Source: JABDJL01 sp963664065
GTDB taxonomy: Bacteria; Pseudomonadota; Gammaproteobacteria; Xanthomonadales; SZUA-36
NCBI GenBank assembly: GCA_963664065.1
Contig: OY760942.1
Location: 434,001-498,000 of the forward strand
Direction of reading: 5' to 3'
DNA length: 64,000 bases
This document shows positions 1 to 8,226 of this stretch, in pieces. The notes under the pieces were generated by a model, which ran no database searches, was not told the DNA's origin, and worked only from the letters and a program-made list of their open reading frames with translations. Position numbers and translations under genes: made by a program. Numbering within the stretch: the first letter of the stretch is position 1; each line of letters starts with the position of its first letter.

Positions 1-1
1 G

Positions 2-994
2 GAAACAAAAACCGATGCAACAGGCCCAGGTGTCGGCCCCAGGCAGTCACCGCCAGTGAGCACAGGTGTAGATACCACGCTGCCAGCAGGAATTCCGTAT
101 GCCAGTCCGGCGGTGCGGGCATTTGCGCGGGAACTGGGCGTTGACCTGTTGCGGGTCGACGGCAGCGGTAGAAAGCAAAGGATTTTGCGCGATGATGTAA
201 CCGCATTTGTGAAATCCGTGATGTCTGGTACTGCTGCACCGGCGGTAAGCCCGGGCTTTGAAGTTGCGCCGCAGCCCAAGGTCGATTTCAGCAAGTTTGG
301 CGATACCGAGTTGCTGGCCCTTTCCCGCATCAACAAGATTTCTGCCAGGTTTCTGCACCGGAACTGGGTGCGCATTCCGCATGTCACGCACAACGACCAT
401 GCGAATGTCACCGAAATGGAGGTCTTTCGAAAGGCCAACACCGCCAGGGCACTGGAACAGGGATATAAATTGACGCCGTTAATGTTCCTGATCAAGGCCT
501 GCGTCGCGGCATTAAAGGAATTTCCGAGATTCAACGCTTCCCTGGATCCCGATGAGGAGCACCTGGTACTCAAGAAGTACTTTCATATCGGCATTGCCGT
601 TGACACGCCGGATGGCCTGGTCGTTCCGGCGATCCGCGATTGCGACGAGAAGAGCCCTTCAGAACTGGCCATGGAACTGCTTGAAACCAGCAAAAGGGCC
701 AGGGATGGAAAGCTGACACCCAAAGACCTGCAGGGTGGATGTTTTTCGATCTCGAGCCTCGGTGGAATTGGCGGCTCATCGTTTTCACCGATTATCAATG
801 CGCCGGAAGTAGCCATCCTGGGCGTGTCACGCTCGCGCATGGAGGCGGTCTGGGACGGAGAAGAATTTCAGCCCAGGCTGATGTTGCCCCTGTCGCTTTC
901 CTACGATCATCGTGTCATTGACGGTGCGGCGGCGGCGCGTTTCACCCGTTTTCTTGCCGAATGCCTGGAAGATCCGGAACACCTGGTGCTTTGA
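2..994 (+). CDS. aceF: Dihydrolipoamide acetyltransferase (PDH E2), 3' part
   Basis: This is the C-terminal 330 residues of the E2 core of pyruvate dehydrogenase, which moves acetyl groups from lipoyl-lysine to CoA. The frame is open from base 2, so the gene begins outside the window and the GTG at 56 is only an internal codon. A Pro/Gly-rich linker is followed by the peripheral subunit-binding domain (PYASPAVRAFARELGVDLL and onward, about residues 30-65) and the catalytic domain, which starts near KISARFLHRNW. The active-site motif DHRVIDG lies near 905-925. The lipoyl domains must lie upstream. The stop TGA overlaps the ATG of the next gene, and lpdA follows, which supports an operon. Identification is very secure. 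Confidence 0.96.
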   Translation, partial: ETKTDATGPGVGPRQSPPVSTGVDTTLPAGIPYASPAVRAFARELGVDLLRVDGSGRKQRILRDDVTAFVKSVMSGTAAPAVSPGFEVAPQPKVDFSKFGDTELLALSRINKISARFLHRNWVRIPHVTHNDHANVTEMEVFRKANTARALEQGYKLTPLMFLIKACVAALKEFPRFNASLDPDEEHLVLKKYFHIGIAVDTPDGLVVPAIRDCDEKSPSELAMELLETSKRARDGKLTPKDLQGGCFSISSLGGIGGSSFSPIINAPEVAILGVSRSRMEAVWDGEEFQPRLMLPLSLSYDHRVIDGAAAARFTRFLAECLEDPEHLVL

Positions 995-1518
995 TGGCAC
1001 AAAGACCCCAGCAAGGTGATTCCAGAGCCGGCAGGCGCATGTTGTGGCTGGCAGCCCTTGGCATGCTCGCCGGCCTGACCACCCTGTTCCAGTTCTCTCT
1101 TGGCCAGCGCGGCGAAGTGGTTAGCAGCGTCAATGATTCCGGTCACGCGATGGTTGTGCTGCAGCGTGACCGTAGCGGACATTACCTGGCCGAAGGCGAA
1201 ATCAACGGCCAGGTGGTGACCTTCCTGGTGGATACCGGCGCTACCGATGTTGCATTGCCTGAAGCTATAGCCAGGAAACTGGGCCTTGATTTTGGCCCGC
1301 AGGTTGCCGTTATGACCGTTGCGGGGCCGGTGCGGGCCTGGCGAACCCGTCTCAGGCGGGTAAGCCTGGGCAGCGTCTCGCTCGCGAATGTGAGCGCATT
1401 GATTACCCGCGGACCGATGCAAGAGGTCTTGCTGGGAATGAGCTTCTTGAAACACTTCACGCTTCGCCAGCAAGGCAATGAACTCATCATTGAAAGCGGG
1501 ACCGGATTGAAATCGTGA
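994..1518 (+). CDS. Retropepsin-like aspartic protease, membrane-anchored
   Basis: A 174-residue protein with an N-terminal hydrophobic segment (about residues 16-34) followed by a retroviral-type aspartic protease half. The catalytic motif is LVDTGATDVALP, with the Asp at residue 80. It fits the clan AA family of bacterial TIGR02281-type proteases, which probably act as dimers on the periplasmic side. The ATG at 994 overlaps the aceF stop (ATGA), and its own stop overlaps the lpdA GTG (GTGA), so it is translationally coupled between two pyruvate dehydrogenase genes. An in-frame ATG at 961 would add 11 residues but lies inside aceF and is less likely. No substrate can be read from the sequence, and a role in PDH maturation would be speculation. 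Confidence 0.85.
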   Translation: MAQRPQQGDSRAGRRMLWLAALGMLAGLTTLFQFSLGQRGEVVSSVNDSGHAMVVLQRDRSGHYLAEGEINGQVVTFLVDTGATDVALPEAIARKLGLDFGPQVAVMTVAGPVRAWRTRLRRVSLGSVSLANVSALITRGPMQEVLLGMSFLKHFTLRQQGNELIIESGTGLKS

Positions 1519-3278
1519 GCAAGTCGATTGAAATCCGTGTTCCCGATATTGGAGACTTATCCGATGTTCCGGTGATCGAAGTGCTGGTGGAAGCGGGCGA
1601 TCACGTGATTGCTGAACAGTCTCTGGCAACACTGGAAAGCGACAAGGCCACCATGGAAATCCCTGCTCCGGCCTCAGGAACCATTTCATTGCTTTGCGTC
1701 GCGCTGGGAGACACGGTTTCAGAAGGTACGGTGATCGCTGTGCTTGATGCAGAGGAGGCAAGTATTCAGCAAGGCGGGACAGATACACCTGCTGAAGCTG
1801 AATCCACTGAAGAAACCACCCCAGGGCCGCTAGCCCCACAAAGTACCCCACCGGCCGTTCCCCAGGGGGATTTTGACTTTGATGTCGTGGTGCTTGGCTC
1901 AGGACCGGGTGGTTATACCGCGGCATTCAGAGCCGCTGACCTTGATTTGAAGGTGGCATTGATCGAACGATATTCCGTGCTGGGAGGCGTCTGTCTCAAC
2001 GTTGGGTGCATTCCATCAAAAGCGTTGCTGCATGCCGCGGCGGTGATTGATGAAGCCGATCAAATGGCCGCGCATGGCGTGGTTTTCGGTAAGCCAAAGA
2101 TTGAGCTCGAACAATTGCGCGATTGGAAAAACAAAGTCGTTGGTCAATTGACGGGCGGACTGACCGGTATGGCCAGACAACGCAAAGTTACGGTATTGCA
2201 GGGCACCGGTAACTTCAGCTCTGCAAATGAAATTGAAGTGACCAATGAGGAAAGCAGCGAAACTGTCAGTTTCGCCCAGGCCATCATCGCCGCCGGCTCA
2301 CAATCATTTCAGTTACCCGGCTTGCCGTGGGACGACCCAAGGGTGGTGGATTCAACCGGGGCATTGGATCTGGAGGATATTCCCGATCGATTATTGGTGA
2401 TTGGCGGTGGAATCATCGGCCTGGAAATGGCCAGCGTGTACTCTGCACTTGGCAGCCGTGTGACAGTGGTAGAGCTGATGCCGCAATTAATGCCGGGAAC
2501 GGACAAGGACCTGGTGCGGCCCCTGCAAAAACGCATCACGTCGCGTTACGAAGCAATTTATCTGAACTCAAAAGTCACCTCGGTAAGCGCTAACGAGAAC
2601 TCGCTGACCGCTGAGTTTGAGGGTGATAATGCACCCGGTTCTACCGAATTCGACCGGGTGCTGGTTTCTGTCGGGCGGGTTCCGAATGGCGACCGGATTG
2701 GCGCTGAAAACGCCGGGGTTGAAGTTACAGACCGCGGCTTTATCCCTGTCGATAAACAGATGCGTACCAACGTGCCGCATATTTTCGCAATTGGCGATAT
2801 CGTGGGCGAGCCCATGCTGGCGCACAAGGCAACACATGAAGGCAAGGTTGCGGCAGAAGTCTGCGCCGGCATGAAGAGCGCTTTCGAGGCGCGTGTTATT
2901 CCATCGGTTGCTTATACCGATCCTGAAGTTGCCTGGGTTGGCACCACGGAGGCCGAAGCGAAAGAAGCAGGCATTGATTACGGGCTGGGAAAATTCCCCT
3001 GGGCAGCCAGCGGCCGGGCATTGGGCCTCGGCCGGCCGGAAGGATTTACCAAGCTATTGTTTGACAAGGCGACCGATCGGATTATCGGTGCAGGAATCGT
3101 TGGAGTACACGCCGGCGATTTAATCGCCGAATGCGCGCTGGCTATTGAAATGGGTTGCGAGGCTGCCGATATCGGCCTGACGATTCACCCTCATCCAACC
3201 TTGTCAGAAAGCATCGGCATGTCGGCCGAAGTGTTCGAAGGCACAATCACAGATCTCTACATTCCTAAACGCAAATAA
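1515..3278 (+). CDS. lpdA: Dihydrolipoyl dehydrogenase with N-terminal lipoyl domain (PDH E3)
   Basis: A 587-residue E3 that reoxidises dihydrolipoamide with FAD and NAD+. Residues 1-78 form a lipoyl domain with the acceptor lysine K44 in ESDKATMEIP. A Pro/Thr/Glu-rich linker (about 80-118) follows. The flavoprotein then begins with GSGPGGYTAA (128-137) and carries the redox disulfide C160-LNVG-C165. The second nucleotide-binding motif is VIGGGIIGLEMAS, and the C-terminal HPHPTLSES supplies the catalytic His-Glu. An E3 carrying its own lipoyl domain is known from several proteobacterial PDH operons. The GTG start at 1515 overlaps the preceding stop, which decides the start. The coding sequence is intact. 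Confidence 0.96.
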   Translation: MSKSIEIRVPDIGDLSDVPVIEVLVEAGDHVIAEQSLATLESDKATMEIPAPASGTISLLCVALGDTVSEGTVIAVLDAEEASIQQGGTDTPAEAESTEETTPGPLAPQSTPPAVPQGDFDFDVVVLGSGPGGYTAAFRAADLDLKVALIERYSVLGGVCLNVGCIPSKALLHAAAVIDEADQMAAHGVVFGKPKIELEQLRDWKNKVVGQLTGGLTGMARQRKVTVLQGTGNFSSANEIEVTNEESSETVSFAQAIIAAGSQSFQLPGLPWDDPRVVDSTGALDLEDIPDRLLVIGGGIIGLEMASVYSALGSRVTVVELMPQLMPGTDKDLVRPLQKRITSRYEAIYLNSKVTSVSANENSLTAEFEGDNAPGSTEFDRVLVSVGRVPNGDRIGAENAGVEVTDRGFIPVDKQMRTNVPHIFAIGDIVGEPMLAHKATHEGKVAAEVCAGMKSAFEARVIPSVAYTDPEVAWVGTTEAEAKEAGIDYGLGKFPWAASGRALGLGRPEGFTKLLFDKATDRIIGAGIVGVHAGDLIAECALAIEMGCEAADIGLTIHPHPTLSESIGMSAEVFEGTITDLYIPKRK

Positions 3279-3293
3279 GATGCTATTAAGAAG

Positions 3294-3376
3294 GTAGGAG
3301 CGAGGACCACCTCGCGAAGCTTTTTATTGTAATGAGTGCAGAATTGAAGAATTCGCGAGCTGGTGCTCGCTCCTAC
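3294..3376. repeat. REP-like inverted pair
   Basis: Two copies of a 25-base palindromic unit beginning GTAGGAGCGAG lie in opposite orientation at 3294-3318 and 3352-3376, separated by 33 bases. Each unit can form a small hairpin, and together they form a larger one. Similar units flank the other side of the methyltransferase gene. The pair lies between the convergent lpdA and methyltransferase genes and may help 3'-end formation. No REP-associated transposase gene is visible in the window. Confidence 0.75.
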
Positions 3377-3385
3377 GCTTTATAA

Positions 3386-4123
3386 TTAGCGCCTGACAAA
3401 TTTATAAAGAAACCGGTCCGTCTTGCCCCTCATATCGGGATTGATGGCAGGCGTACTTTGATCGTCGGTGGTATTTCGCAGTAGATTGCTCTCTGCTTCC
3501 AGGTCGAAACAGGCGCCGGTCATGTCTGATATGACGCGCTGGGGATCCACCCGGTGGAGTGTAAGTGCAACATTCGTGACGTCACCGCCGCTGTCAGCAA
3601 CATGATCGGCCACGCCGAGCACTGCCCCGGGCTTCATGGCTTTACACAATGATTCCAGAAACACGGTTTCATCGGCATCCTTCCAGCCGTACTGCTCACT
3701 GCCGTAAAAGAAATCATGGTAAGCGAGGATCATCAGCGCACCATCAAGGGAATCGTCTTCAAGTGTCAGCTCATCGGCTCCCGCAATCACCTGCTCGCTA
3801 TTCTTCAGACGACCATCCGCGAAACGCTGTTCCAGTTGGGGGCCGACGAAATTCAGGTAGGCATTGTTGTTATGAGAAAGAACCCTGCCTTCCTCCCCAA
3901 CCAAAGAATCCAGTATTTCAGTGTAATATCCCCCGCCCGCGAAAACGTCCAACACTCTCATGCCGGCATCGATGCCTAAAAAGGAAAGTGCTTCGGATAG
4001 TTTTCTGTCTGCATCCCGCTGGACGTCCGTCTCAGGGCGGGACGGGTTGGCTACCGCAGCTTTAACGGCTTCAAGACCGCTAGCGGGCGATTCGCAGGGT
4101 GAGAGCAGAAACAAGCTAAGCAA
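3386..4123 (-). CDS. Exported class I SAM-dependent methyltransferase-like protein
   Basis: A 245-residue protein with a Rossmann methyltransferase core. The SAM-binding motif I is VLDVFAGGGYYTEIL, and the acidic post-motif region runs through EDDSLDGALMILAYHDFF. The N-terminus is hydrophobic (LLSLFLLSPCES) and resembles a short signal or lipoprotein peptide with a Cys after LSP. The only start inside the open frame is the TTG at 4123; a stop lies 17 codons upstream with no ATG or GTG between, so the signal peptide may be longer than annotated. Proteins of this kind are usually annotated as putative periplasmic methyltransferases. The substrate is unknown, and SAM availability outside the cytoplasm makes the role puzzling. 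Confidence 0.75.
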   Translation of the reverse strand: MLSLFLLSPCESPASGLEAVKAAVANPSRPETDVQRDADRKLSEALSFLGIDAGMRVLDVFAGGGYYTEILDSLVGEEGRVLSHNNNAYLNFVGPQLEQRFADGRLKNSEQVIAGADELTLEDDSLDGALMILAYHDFFYGSEQYGWKDADETVFLESLCKAMKPGAVLGVADHVADSGGDVTNVALTLHRVDPQRVISDMTGACFDLEAESNLLRNTTDDQSTPAINPDMRGKTDRFLYKFVRR

Positions 4124-4235
4124 AGCGTTTGCACAAATTATAAAGATGACCCTCTACATCGTGACGGTGGCGATTATAGCTGTCCGGACAGAAAAATCGC
4201 CCGGGGGTCCGTTTGAAGGACCGAAAACCGGGGCA

Positions 4236-4320
4236 GTAGGAGCGAGCAAGTGCTCGCTCCTACAACTACATTGAACTTTTGGGATGCCGACACAATTCGC
4301 GAGCAAGTGCTCGCTCCAAC
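4236..4320. repeat. REP-like palindromes upstream of the methyltransferase
   Basis: A 28-base near-perfect palindrome, starting GTAGGAGCGAGCAAG, occupies 4236-4263, and a second, inverted unit ending GCTCGCTCCAAC occupies 4296-4320. They belong to the same family as the pair at 3294-3376, so the methyltransferase gene is bracketed by these units. They lie between two minus-strand genes. Confidence 0.75.
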
Positions 4321-4352
4321 ATTCTAAATAAGCTCAGTGCCTGACCAATGCT

Positions 4353-5717
4353 TCAGGTTAGCAGCCACCAACTCACAATGCTGATTACTACCGCTCCCAT
4401 GAGGTTTAACATCAGGCCCGCCCGCGCCATTTCCTTGATGCTTACCTTGCCGCTACCGTAAATAACAGCATTCGGGGCAGTCGCCACCGGCAGCATGAAC
4501 GCGCAGCTTGCACTCAGGGCTGCCGGAATCATCAACAGCATGGGGTTGATATCCAATGCTACAGAGGCTGCGGCCAGCAAGGGCATCAATAAACTCGCGG
4601 TTGCAGTATTGCTGGTCACCTCGGTCATGAACGTCACGACCAGGCATAAAGACAGGATCATCAGCCAGACCGGAATGCGGGCAAGCAGGTCCAGTTGCGA
4701 TGCAATCTGGTCCGCAAGGCCGCTTTGCATGAATGCATTTGCAATACAGATACCGCCGCCGAACAGGATCAACACGCCCCAGGGTATGGTGCGCGCCGCT
4801 TGCCAGCGGAGCAGGCGCTCGCCGTTCCCGCTGGGCGTTACCGCCATCACTACCACAGCAAGCAATGCCACCGAAGCGTCATTGGCATGTGGTAAACCCA
4901 GCCATTCACTCCAGCCGCCAAAAGGTGCCTGGCGTGTGACCCACAGCACAGCGGTGAGTGCAAATAGCGACATCACCCGTTTTTCAGCGGGCTGCCACCG
5001 GCCCGTGGCCGGTAATTGCACGGGGCGGTCGAGCTTTAGACCCCGGGTCAGCCAGAGACCGGCAAGGGGCACCATGATGATGACCACGGGCAGGCCCCAG
5101 CACATCCACTCGGGGAAAGTGGGCGTACTGCCAAATTCATTGGCGTAAACCTGCATGAATATCAGGTTGGGGGGAGTTCCAATAGGTGTGCCAATGCCGC
5201 CAATGCTTGCCGCATAAGCAACCCCAAGTAACAACGGTACTGCAAGGCGGGTTTGCGTGTTTTCAAGGACAGCCAGGGCCACCGGCAGCAGCATTAATGT
5301 AGTGGCGGTGTTGGAAATCCACATGCTCAGCAACGCCGATGCAGTCATGAACCCCATCACCAAAGATCTCGCGTTACCACCGCCAAACAGGTTAACCATG
5401 TACAGGGCGATACGCCGGTGCGCACCGGATTCTGCCATGGCTTTTGAGATCATGAATCCACCGAGTAATAGAAGAATCAAGGGGCTGCCATAGGATTGTC
5501 CAACCTGTGCAGGTGTCAGTATCCCGAACAGCGGGAACAGTGCGAGTGGCAACAGGGAAGTAAAAGGAATGGGTATGGGTTCAAAAATCCACCAGAACGC
5601 ACATAACAATGTGACGGCCGCAGTGATGGCCGGCGCTAGCTCCCATCCCCTGCCGGTCAAGAGAGCCAAGAGCATCAAAGAAGCGGCGGGCCCAACTAAA
5701 AGTAACTTGTTTTTCAT
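4353..5717 (-). CDS. SLC13/DASS family sodium-coupled anion carrier
   Basis: A 454-residue integral membrane protein with about a dozen hydrophobic segments. It shows the paired signature of the divalent anion:sodium symporter family: an N-terminal half with SNTATTLMLLP (near residue 137) and a C-terminal half with TSNTATASLLMPL. The GTPIGTPPN loop is also typical of the family. Members import C4-dicarboxylates, sulfate or similar anions with sodium, and the sequence alone does not fix the substrate. The ATG at 5717 begins MKNKLLLVG. The gene is divergent from the lipase-like operon across 238 bases and is probably monocistronic. Confidence 0.9.
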   Translation of the reverse strand: MKNKLLLVGPAASLMLLALLTGRGWELAPAITAAVTLLCAFWWIFEPIPIPFTSLLPLALFPLFGILTPAQVGQSYGSPLILLLLGGFMISKAMAESGAHRRIALYMVNLFGGGNARSLVMGFMTASALLSMWISNTATTLMLLPVALAVLENTQTRLAVPLLLGVAYAASIGGIGTPIGTPPNLIFMQVYANEFGSTPTFPEWMCWGLPVVIIMVPLAGLWLTRGLKLDRPVQLPATGRWQPAEKRVMSLFALTAVLWVTRQAPFGGWSEWLGLPHANDASVALLAVVVMAVTPSGNGERLLRWQAARTIPWGVLILFGGGICIANAFMQSGLADQIASQLDLLARIPVWLMILSLCLVVTFMTEVTSNTATASLLMPLLAAASVALDINPMLLMIPAALSASCAFMLPVATAPNAVIYGSGKVSIKEMARAGLMLNLMGAVVISIVSWWLLT

Positions 5718-5955
5718 GTTTTTCTACTTCCTGGAACTTTGGTTTTCGGCCCATATTTCGGGTCTGTTGACCTGCATACATGTTGCAAGGCCATACGCAT
5801 GTGTATGATGGTCGGAATGAATTGGTCATTGGCCCAATTTCACAGGACGGTCAATACCGGTTTCGTCGGTGTATGGTCGACTTGCAATGCCCGAACCATC
5901 ATACCTATTATAAGTAGTACAACCCTCCGAAAAGTCTTTAACGGGGACTAAGAAT

Positions 5956-8226
5956 ATGAAGATGCGAACAATCCTGTATCTGCTCTCACTTTTTGTTTCC
6001 AGCGCTTTTGCCCACGATGAATCGAAATCAAATGCAGGGGCGGTACTGAACAAGGATGGAAGTATTGTTACAGGCATACTGGCGCCGGCTTTTGATCCGC
6101 TCAACCAGGTGCTGCCTTTCCCGCACAATCTCTTTTTCCAGGGGACCGGGGATCTGACCATTAACCTGAGCGGGGCGGATCCAACCGATTTCAGTGATCC
6201 GTTCAATGTACTCGGGGCCCTGGACGGTTTCAGTACCACCGAAAAGTGGACCGCCGGTTTTGTTGATCGTCTCGGAAATACGGGCGACATTGATCCATCA
6301 ACCGTGATCCCGGGCCATTCGGTCAGGGTATTCCAGGTCACCACTCAACAAATTGTTGTGGTAACCGGGATCGTAAAAGAGTTAATAGCGGGGGTTGATT
6401 TTGTCGCGGCAGTAATAGCCCCCGGTGTGATTGGCATCATTCCGTTGAAACCATTGGCGGAATACTCAAGCTACATGGCTGTTATGACCAACGATATAAA
6501 GGATATGGATGGCAACGATGCCACGCCGGACACCTTCTACCACCTGGCCAAGTCCCATACACCGTGGATTGGTGCTCTTGGGAACAGCACCACTCCCTTG
6601 CTGGATAACGCATCAGCCCAGGCATTGGAAGGATTGCGACAAATCACTGCGACCCAGGAAGGCGCGGCTGCAGCAGCGGGCATTGCCCATGAAGACATTA
6701 TCATCAGCTGGACCGTTCAGACCCAGTCCATCACACCAACCTTAAAGCTGTTGCGCAGCATCGCTACGCCTGCGCCGACCATCATCGTTCCGTCAGGCTT
6801 GAACACCTCCGTAATTGGCGCCGCCGGTATTGCCGACATCATGATTGGTGTTATTTCATTGCCCTATTACCTGGGCGTTCCAAGTGCAGCGAATCCGATT
6901 GCGCCACTGACCGATTTCTGGACAGCACCCCCGGGCGGTTACGTACCACCGTTTGACCAGTTTGGTTTTGATCCGACTTCGACACATGTAACTGCGATTA
7001 ATCCATTCCCGGTCCTGACCAGCGTGCAAACCGTACCGGTGCTTATGACGGTGCCGAATGCGTTCAGCGGTATGAGCAAACCCGTTACCGGCTGGCCCGT
7101 CGTTATTTTTGGTCATGGCTTAACCCGCAACAGGACCGATATGCTGGCGATGGCGGACGCGATGGCACTGGCTGGATACGCGGTTATTGCTATTGATTCT
7201 CCACTGCACGGTGTTGTGCCTGAAGTACAGCCCGAACTGGCACCGTTCTGGATTGGAGCAACACCGTTCGCCGCGTTCGCCAACGAGCGAACTTTCGGTG
7301 TTGACTACGTCAACAATACCACTCGCGCCCCGGGCCCTGACGGTATTCCGGATCCTTCGGGAACGCACATCTTCAACCTGTCTAGCGCTCTGACCTCACG
7401 CGACAATCTCCGCCAGGGAGAAGCAGATATCTCGATACTGGCCGTTTCGATTTCGAGCATCGATATTAACGGCGATACCATTCCGGATCTTGACGGCAAC
7501 AACATCGCATATGTGGGTCATTCCATGGGTGGAGTCATGGGTACAGTATTTACCGCGATTGAGCCCCTGGTCAGCCGCGCGCTTCTCAGTGTCGCTGGTG
7601 GCGGAATTGCCCGAATGCTCGTTGTCGGGTCAGAGACATACGGCCCACCCCTTCGTGCCGGACTGGCTGCAGCTGGAGTTGAACAAGGAACCGCACTCTT
7701 TGAGCAGTTTCTAACGGTATTTCAGACGGCCATTGATTCAGGTGATCCGATAAATTGGTCGGCCGAGGCCGCTGCCAACAATGCAATCATGTTGCACGAG
7801 GTGATTGGTGACACCGTGGTTCCCAACTTTGTAGCCACGGCGCCCTTGTCCGGCACTGAACCGATGATCGCGGCAATGGGCCTTAATGCCTACAGCACAT
7901 CCCAGGCCGATCCTGCCGGGCTTAAAGTGGTGGCACGTTTCGTACCGCCAGCCACACATGCATCCCTGCTCAGTCCAGCATCGCCGGCCGCCTTTTTCGA
8001 AATGCAGGGCCAGATGGCCTCATTCATCGCTTCGTTTGGCACTTTTGTTAGCGTGGGTGACGAAACCACCATGGTCCAGGTGCTCGGCTTGTCCGAAATA
8101 CTGTTCGAACGACCGGTGGGCAACCTGGGATCGGGCAAAAAAGGACGAAGATCGGGAGGGGCGTTTGACTCGCCAACCCGGGCGACAGGTGACCGTCGAG
8201 GACGTCGGGAGGGCACGAACAAATGA
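5956..8226 (+). CDS. Secreted lipase-like alpha/beta hydrolase (virulence-factor lipase type)
   Basis: A 756-residue protein with a cleavable signal peptide (cleavage likely after SSAFA). It resembles the family whose N-terminal domain is known as bacterial virulence-factor lipase N-terminal. An alpha/beta-hydrolase domain follows, with VVIFGHGLTRNRTDM as the oxyanion region and nucleophile elbow YVGHSMGGVMG near residue 522. A C-terminal His candidate is in PPATHASLL. It probably hydrolyses esters or lipids at the cell surface. The ATG at 5956 follows a GGGGA ribosome site. Its stop overlaps the start of the DUF1302 gene by four bases, which places it at the head of the envelope operon. The exact substrate is not known. 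Confidence 0.82.
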   Translation: MKMRTILYLLSLFVSSAFAHDESKSNAGAVLNKDGSIVTGILAPAFDPLNQVLPFPHNLFFQGTGDLTINLSGADPTDFSDPFNVLGALDGFSTTEKWTAGFVDRLGNTGDIDPSTVIPGHSVRVFQVTTQQIVVVTGIVKELIAGVDFVAAVIAPGVIGIIPLKPLAEYSSYMAVMTNDIKDMDGNDATPDTFYHLAKSHTPWIGALGNSTTPLLDNASAQALEGLRQITATQEGAAAAAGIAHEDIIISWTVQTQSITPTLKLLRSIATPAPTIIVPSGLNTSVIGAAGIADIMIGVISLPYYLGVPSAANPIAPLTDFWTAPPGGYVPPFDQFGFDPTSTHVTAINPFPVLTSVQTVPVLMTVPNAFSGMSKPVTGWPVVIFGHGLTRNRTDMLAMADAMALAGYAVIAIDSPLHGVVPEVQPELAPFWIGATPFAAFANERTFGVDYVNNTTRAPGPDGIPDPSGTHIFNLSSALTSRDNLRQGEADISILAVSISSIDINGDTIPDLDGNNIAYVGHSMGGVMGTVFTAIEPLVSRALLSVAGGGIARMLVVGSETYGPPLRAGLAAAGVEQGTALFEQFLTVFQTAIDSGDPINWSAEAAANNAIMLHEVIGDTVVPNFVATAPLSGTEPMIAAMGLNAYSTSQADPAGLKVVARFVPPATHASLLSPASPAAFFEMQGQMASFIASFGTFVSVGDETTMVQVLGLSEILFERPVGNLGSGKKGRRSGGAFDSPTRATGDRRGRREGTNK

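Noticed and set aside
907..1926. A 339-codon open frame on the minus strand across aceF, the protease and lpdA
   Set aside because: It is antisense to three recognisable, coupled genes, and its translation has the Arg/Pro/Gln-rich look of a shadow frame.
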